Of a stretch of DNA of 64,000 nucleotides, positions 61,343-64,000 are shown piece by piece; within the stretch, counting starts at the first letter, position 1; every line of letters starts with the position of its first letter. A program made the position numbers and the translations under genes. The notes under the pieces are model-generated. The model had not been told where the DNA came from, searched no databases, and saw only the letters and a list, made by a program, of their open reading frames with translations. Origin of the DNA: Paractinoplanes durhamensis (GTDB lineage: Bacteria > Actinomycetota > Actinomycetes > Mycobacteriales > Micromonosporaceae); assembly GCF_016862175.1 (NCBI RefSeq), contig NZ_BOML01000046.1, forward strand, positions 1 to 64,000, written 5' to 3'.

Positions 61343-61810
61343 ATGGCAGCACCTGATCGCACCGAGCGTGACATCACCGGCCTGCTCAACATGGCCGGCC
61401 ACGTGCTCTCCAACCGGCTCGGCGCCGCGCTCGCCGACGTCGACCTCACGCCCCGCATGCAGTGCGTGCTGATCCACGCCCTGGAGGAGGAGCGCACCCA
61501 GATCCAGTTGGCGGCCCTCGCCGACCTCGACAAGACCACCATGGTCAGCACCGTCGACGACCTGGAGCGCCGCGGTTACGCCGAGCGGCGCCCCTCGGCG
61601 ACCGACCGGCGGGCCCGGATCATCGCGGTCACCGAGAAGGGGCGCGCTGCCGCCGAGGAGGGCCAGCGCATCGTCGACCGGGTGCACGCCGACGCCCTGC
61701 ACGCGCTGACCCCGGCCGACCGGGCCGCGTTCGTGGCCGCCCTCGGCGTACTCGCCGAAACCCCGAAGGACCCCGGCCCGCAGCCGATCCGCCGCGCGCG
61801 CGGCCGGTAG
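61343..61810 (+). CDS. MarR-family regulator
   Basis: A 155-residue MarR protein. Winged helix IQLAALADLDKTTMVSTVDDLERRGYAERRPSATDRRARI (residues 54-93) with the wing basic patch. It precedes a DHA2 exporter by 67 bp; shared palindromes lie ahead of both genes, so it probably represses itself and the exporter until a drug binds. Transcript probably leaderless. Confidence 0.9.
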   Translation: MAAPDRTERDITGLLNMAGHVLSNRLGAALADVDLTPRMQCVLIHALEEERTQIQLAALADLDKTTMVSTVDDLERRGYAERRPSATDRRARIIAVTEKGRAAAEEGQRIVDRVHADALHALTPADRAAFVAALGVLAETPKDPGPQPIRRARGR

Positions 61811-61840
61811 GCAGGGAGGCAAGCAGGTAGGTGGCTTTCA

Positions 61841-61862
61841 GATAGTCCGCTAGCGGATTATC
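61841..61862. promoter_or_regulatory. MarR operator, MFS promoter
   Basis: GATAGTCCGC-TA-GCGGATTATC, a 22-bp dyad with one mismatch and a perfect inner TCCGCTAGCGGA. TACGGT follows at 61866-61871, 6 bases before the ATG. Confidence 0.65.
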
Positions 61863-61877
61863 TGCTACGGTCGAGTC

Positions 61878-63494
61878 ATGAGCCCTTCCGCGAACCATCG
61901 CGCGGCCGCGCTGGCCGTGCTCTGCGCCATGTCGCTGATGATCGTGCTGGACAGCACGATCGTCGCCGTCGCCGTCCCGGACATTCAGCGCGACCTCGGC
62001 TTCTCTCCCGCCGGCGTCTCCTGGGTGGTCAACGCCTACCTGGTCGCCTTCGCCGGCCTGCTGCTGCTGGCTGGCCGCCTCGGCGACCTGCTGGGAGCAT
62101 GGCGGGTCTTCCTGGCCGGGCTGGCCGTGTTCACCGTGGCCAGCCTGCTGTGCGGGCTGGCTCCGACGGCGGGCTGGCTGGTCGCCGGCCGGTTCGTCCA
62201 GGGAGCCGGCGGCGCGCTGGCCGCCGCCGTGGTCATCGGCATGATCGTGCGGCTGTTCCCGGAGCCCGGCGCGCAGGCGCGGGCCATGGGCATCTACAGC
62301 TTCACGCAGGCCGGCGGCGCCGCGTTCGGCTTCGTGGCCGGCGGCATCCTGACCGACGGGGTCGGCTGGCCCGCCATCTTCCTGATCAACATCCCGATCG
62401 GCATCGCGGTATATCTGGCCGGCCGCCGCCTGCTCCCCCGCGAGATCGGCCCCGGCTTCGCCGCGGGCCTGGATCTTCCGGGCGCGTTGCTGATCACCGC
62501 GGGTCTTTCCGCCGGGGTGTACGCCATCATCGCGAGCTCGGTCCTCGCCGGCGCCCTGTCCGTGCTGCTGATCGCCGCGTTCCTGCTGAGGCAGCGGTTC
62601 GCCCGCCGCCCGCTGATCGCCCTGCGGGTGCTGTCCCGCCCGTGGCTGCTGATCGCCAACGCCGCCGTCCTGCTGCTGTTCGCCACCGGGATGGGTTTCC
62701 AGTTCCTGAACGCCCTGTTCGTCCAGCGTGTGATGGGCTACGACGCCCTGGCCACCGGCCTGGCCTTCCTGCCGACCCCGGTGGTGATCGGCGCCGTCTC
62801 CCTGTTCGTGGCGCCGAGGGCGACGGCCCGCTTCGGCCCGCGCCCGGTTCTGCTCGCCGGCCTGACCGTGCTGCTGGCCGGCCTGCTGCTCCTGAACCGG
62901 GTCCCGGTGACCGTGTCCTACGTGTCCGACCTGCTCCCACCCCTGATCGTGATGGGCCTGGGCATCGGCGTCGCCATCCCGGCCATCATCATGCTGGCGA
63001 TGGCCGGCGCCGCCCCCGCCGACACCGGCATGGTCTCCGGCTTCACCAACACCGCCCAGCAGGCCGGCGGCGCCCTGGGCCTCTCGATCCTGGCCGTGGT
63101 GGCCGCCAACCGCACCGCCGGCTCCGCCGAGGTGACCGCCCTGCACGACGGCTACATCCGGGGCTTCCTGGTGGCGGCCGGCTTCGTCACGGCCGCCCTG
63201 CTGATCACCGCCCTGTTCCTGCGCCACCTGCCGCAGACCCCAGAGCCGGGCACTGCACCGCCCGCGCCGGAGCCGGGAGCCACCGCGCGGCCCGCGCCGG
63301 AACTGGGAGCCGCCACACCACCCTCGACGGAAATGGAAGCCGCCCTCGCACCGCCCGAGCCGAACACCGTCCTCGCGCCGCCCACGCCCGGGCAGCCGGG
63401 CGCCGCAGCACCGCCCGCGCCAGGGTCAGCCGTCCACACCGCCACGGCCGTCGACGACCGGCAGCAGCAACCGGCGTGCGAGGCCTCGCGCTGA
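61878..63494 (+). CDS. DHA2-type (14-TMS) MFS drug exporter
   Basis: EmrB/QacA-like permease, 538 residues, about 14 helices. Motif D1 region LDSTIVAVAVPDIQRDLG, motif A AGRLGDLLGAWRVF, motif C-like GAGGALAAAVVIGM. After the last helix a 85-residue Pro/Ala/Glu tail (PAPEPGA-type repeats) extends the protein beyond family length; it is probably cytoplasmic and dispensable. Regulated by the adjacent MarR. Confidence 0.9.
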   Translation: MSPSANHRAAALAVLCAMSLMIVLDSTIVAVAVPDIQRDLGFSPAGVSWVVNAYLVAFAGLLLLAGRLGDLLGAWRVFLAGLAVFTVASLLCGLAPTAGWLVAGRFVQGAGGALAAAVVIGMIVRLFPEPGAQARAMGIYSFTQAGGAAFGFVAGGILTDGVGWPAIFLINIPIGIAVYLAGRRLLPREIGPGFAAGLDLPGALLITAGLSAGVYAIIASSVLAGALSVLLIAAFLLRQRFARRPLIALRVLSRPWLLIANAAVLLLFATGMGFQFLNALFVQRVMGYDALATGLAFLPTPVVIGAVSLFVAPRATARFGPRPVLLAGLTVLLAGLLLLNRVPVTVSYVSDLLPPLIVMGLGIGVAIPAIIMLAMAGAAPADTGMVSGFTNTAQQAGGALGLSILAVVAANRTAGSAEVTALHDGYIRGFLVAAGFVTAALLITALFLRHLPQTPEPGTAPPAPEPGATARPAPELGAATPPSTEMEAALAPPEPNTVLAPPTPGQPGAAAPPAPGSAVHTATAVDDRQQQPACEASR

Positions 63495-63536
63495 CCAGCT
63501 TCTACCCGTGCAGTAGCTTGGCGCCGTCTCGGGCTT

Positions 63537-63959
63537 CTACGTCTCACGCGGGTAAATCTCGAGCGGGCTGAGGTAGGCGTGGACGAAGAAGTCGCGCACC
63601 GTGGCCGCATGGAGATGGCCGGCAACCGTCAGGTCCTCGCCGGCGAGGGTCGCGTGCACGTGAATCTGCCCGCCGGCCAGTTCCCCGGTGCCGGTTAGCT
63701 CGAACGGCTGGGCGTAGTCGCGGATCAGGTCGGTCAGCGCATCGTTCTTGCGCATCACGGAGATCCGTACCTCATGGACCGCACCGATGAGCGTGATCGC
63801 GCCGTCGGTGATGCCGAGGCCGGCCGCCGCGGCGGCGATCGTTGCCAGGACCTCCTGGCCCTTCGCCACCTTCACCAAATACGAACCGGTCACCGACTCA
63901 GTCTGCACCGGGCCGGGCGGCTCGGACTGAACGGCTCGGGAACAGGCAGCTAGGGACAT
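63537..63959 (-). CDS. PPC/DUF296-domain protein
   Basis: About 140 residues from MSLAACS. The PPC (plants and prokaryotes conserved) domain covers most of it: SYLVKVAKGQEVLATI, GAVHEVRISVM, LTGTGELAGGQIHVHATLAG with the conserved His pair, and AATVRDFFVHAYLSPLEI. Stand-alone bacterial PPC proteins form trimers of unknown function. The frame extends upstream through LPSRV repeats from a 15-bp array; ATG 63989 is therefore an alternative start. Confidence 0.8.
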   Translation of the reverse strand: MSLAACSRAVQSEPPGPVQTESVTGSYLVKVAKGQEVLATIAAAAAGLGITDGAITLIGAVHEVRISVMRKNDALTDLIRDYAQPFELTGTGELAGGQIHVHATLAGEDLTVAGHLHAATVRDFFVHAYLSPLEIYPRET

Positions 63960-63960
63960 G

Positions 63961-64000
63961 CGACTCGGGAGCACGCGACTCGGGAGCACGCGACTCGGGA
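63961..64000. repeat. 15-bp array at the window end
   Basis: CGACTCGGGAGCACG twice plus ten bases of a third, running off the window. It begins one base past the ATG of the PPC-domain gene and is in frame with it. Confidence 0.95.

Overview
The window is GC-rich actinomycete DNA and most resembles Micromonosporaceae such as Actinoplanes or Salinispora; that placement is inference. Support comes from the very high third-position GC, many GTG starts, ATGA/GTGA gene overlaps, a subtilisin-inhibitor-like protein, an ImuA-ImuB-DnaE2 mutasome, a PknL/Rv2175c-type locus, heterodimeric lycopene cyclase genes and 13E12/DUF222 HNH proteins. I see no rRNA, tRNA, CRISPR array, phage or transposase.

Layout. 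0-2.4 kb: phosphodiesterase, methyltransferase and a secreted protease inhibitor. 2.5-10.6 kb: DNA-damage block on the minus strand (HEPN protein, imuA, imuB, dnaE2), preceded by a LexA box fused to a PafBC-type promoter motif. 10.6-13.7 kb: acyltransferase and permease. 13.7-24.5 kb: a long co-directional plus-strand run (SDR, AKR, YbaK-type deacylase, then CrtA-like, GNAT, CruF, CruG and CrtD-like carotenoid genes, an ABCG-type exporter, a PLP enzyme and an acetyltransferase). 24.5-32.1 kb: a VWA protein, then a TIR gene overlapping a 1712-residue TIR-like/NACHT/HEAT protein. 32.1-36.5 kb: LysR and sdhCAB. 36.5-42.6 kb: TetR/monooxygenase pair, SGNH hydrolase, two MFS exporters, an HTH regulator and a TetR remnant. 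42.6-47.1 kb: ECF sigma factor with PCu(A)C, DyP peroxidase, CopC and PepSY proteins (copper/heme envelope module). 47.2-56.3 kb: amidotransferase-like protein, LysR, endonuclease IV, PASTA kinase, Rv2175c-like protein, lycopene cyclase halves, prenyl synthase, metF and a phosphatidyltransferase. 56.3-64 kb: two HNH proteins, formaldehyde dehydrogenase, an S66 peptidase, a MarR/MFS pair and a PPC-domain protein.

How the parts connect. The best candidate for an undescribed system is the TIR + TIR-like/NACHT/HEAT pair. The small TIR protein keeps the W-x3-E catalytic motif. The TIR-like domain fused to the NACHT protein has lost the glutamate. The pair is preceded by a TTGTCG-nAC-N8-TAnnnT element of the same form as the one ahead of the HEPN/mutasome block, and a weaker copy lies at the DUF222-HNH gene. 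This suggests that an NLR-like module is wired to the DNA-damage response. The two carotenoid loci, 33 kb apart, together supply prenyl synthesis, cyclisation and psi-end hydroxylation/glycosylation/desaturation, but phytoene synthase is not here.

A second theme is structural. Perfectly regular 14-18 bp minisatellites recur at gene ends or inside coding tails. Several contain or abut a stop codon and look seeded from the gene end itself.
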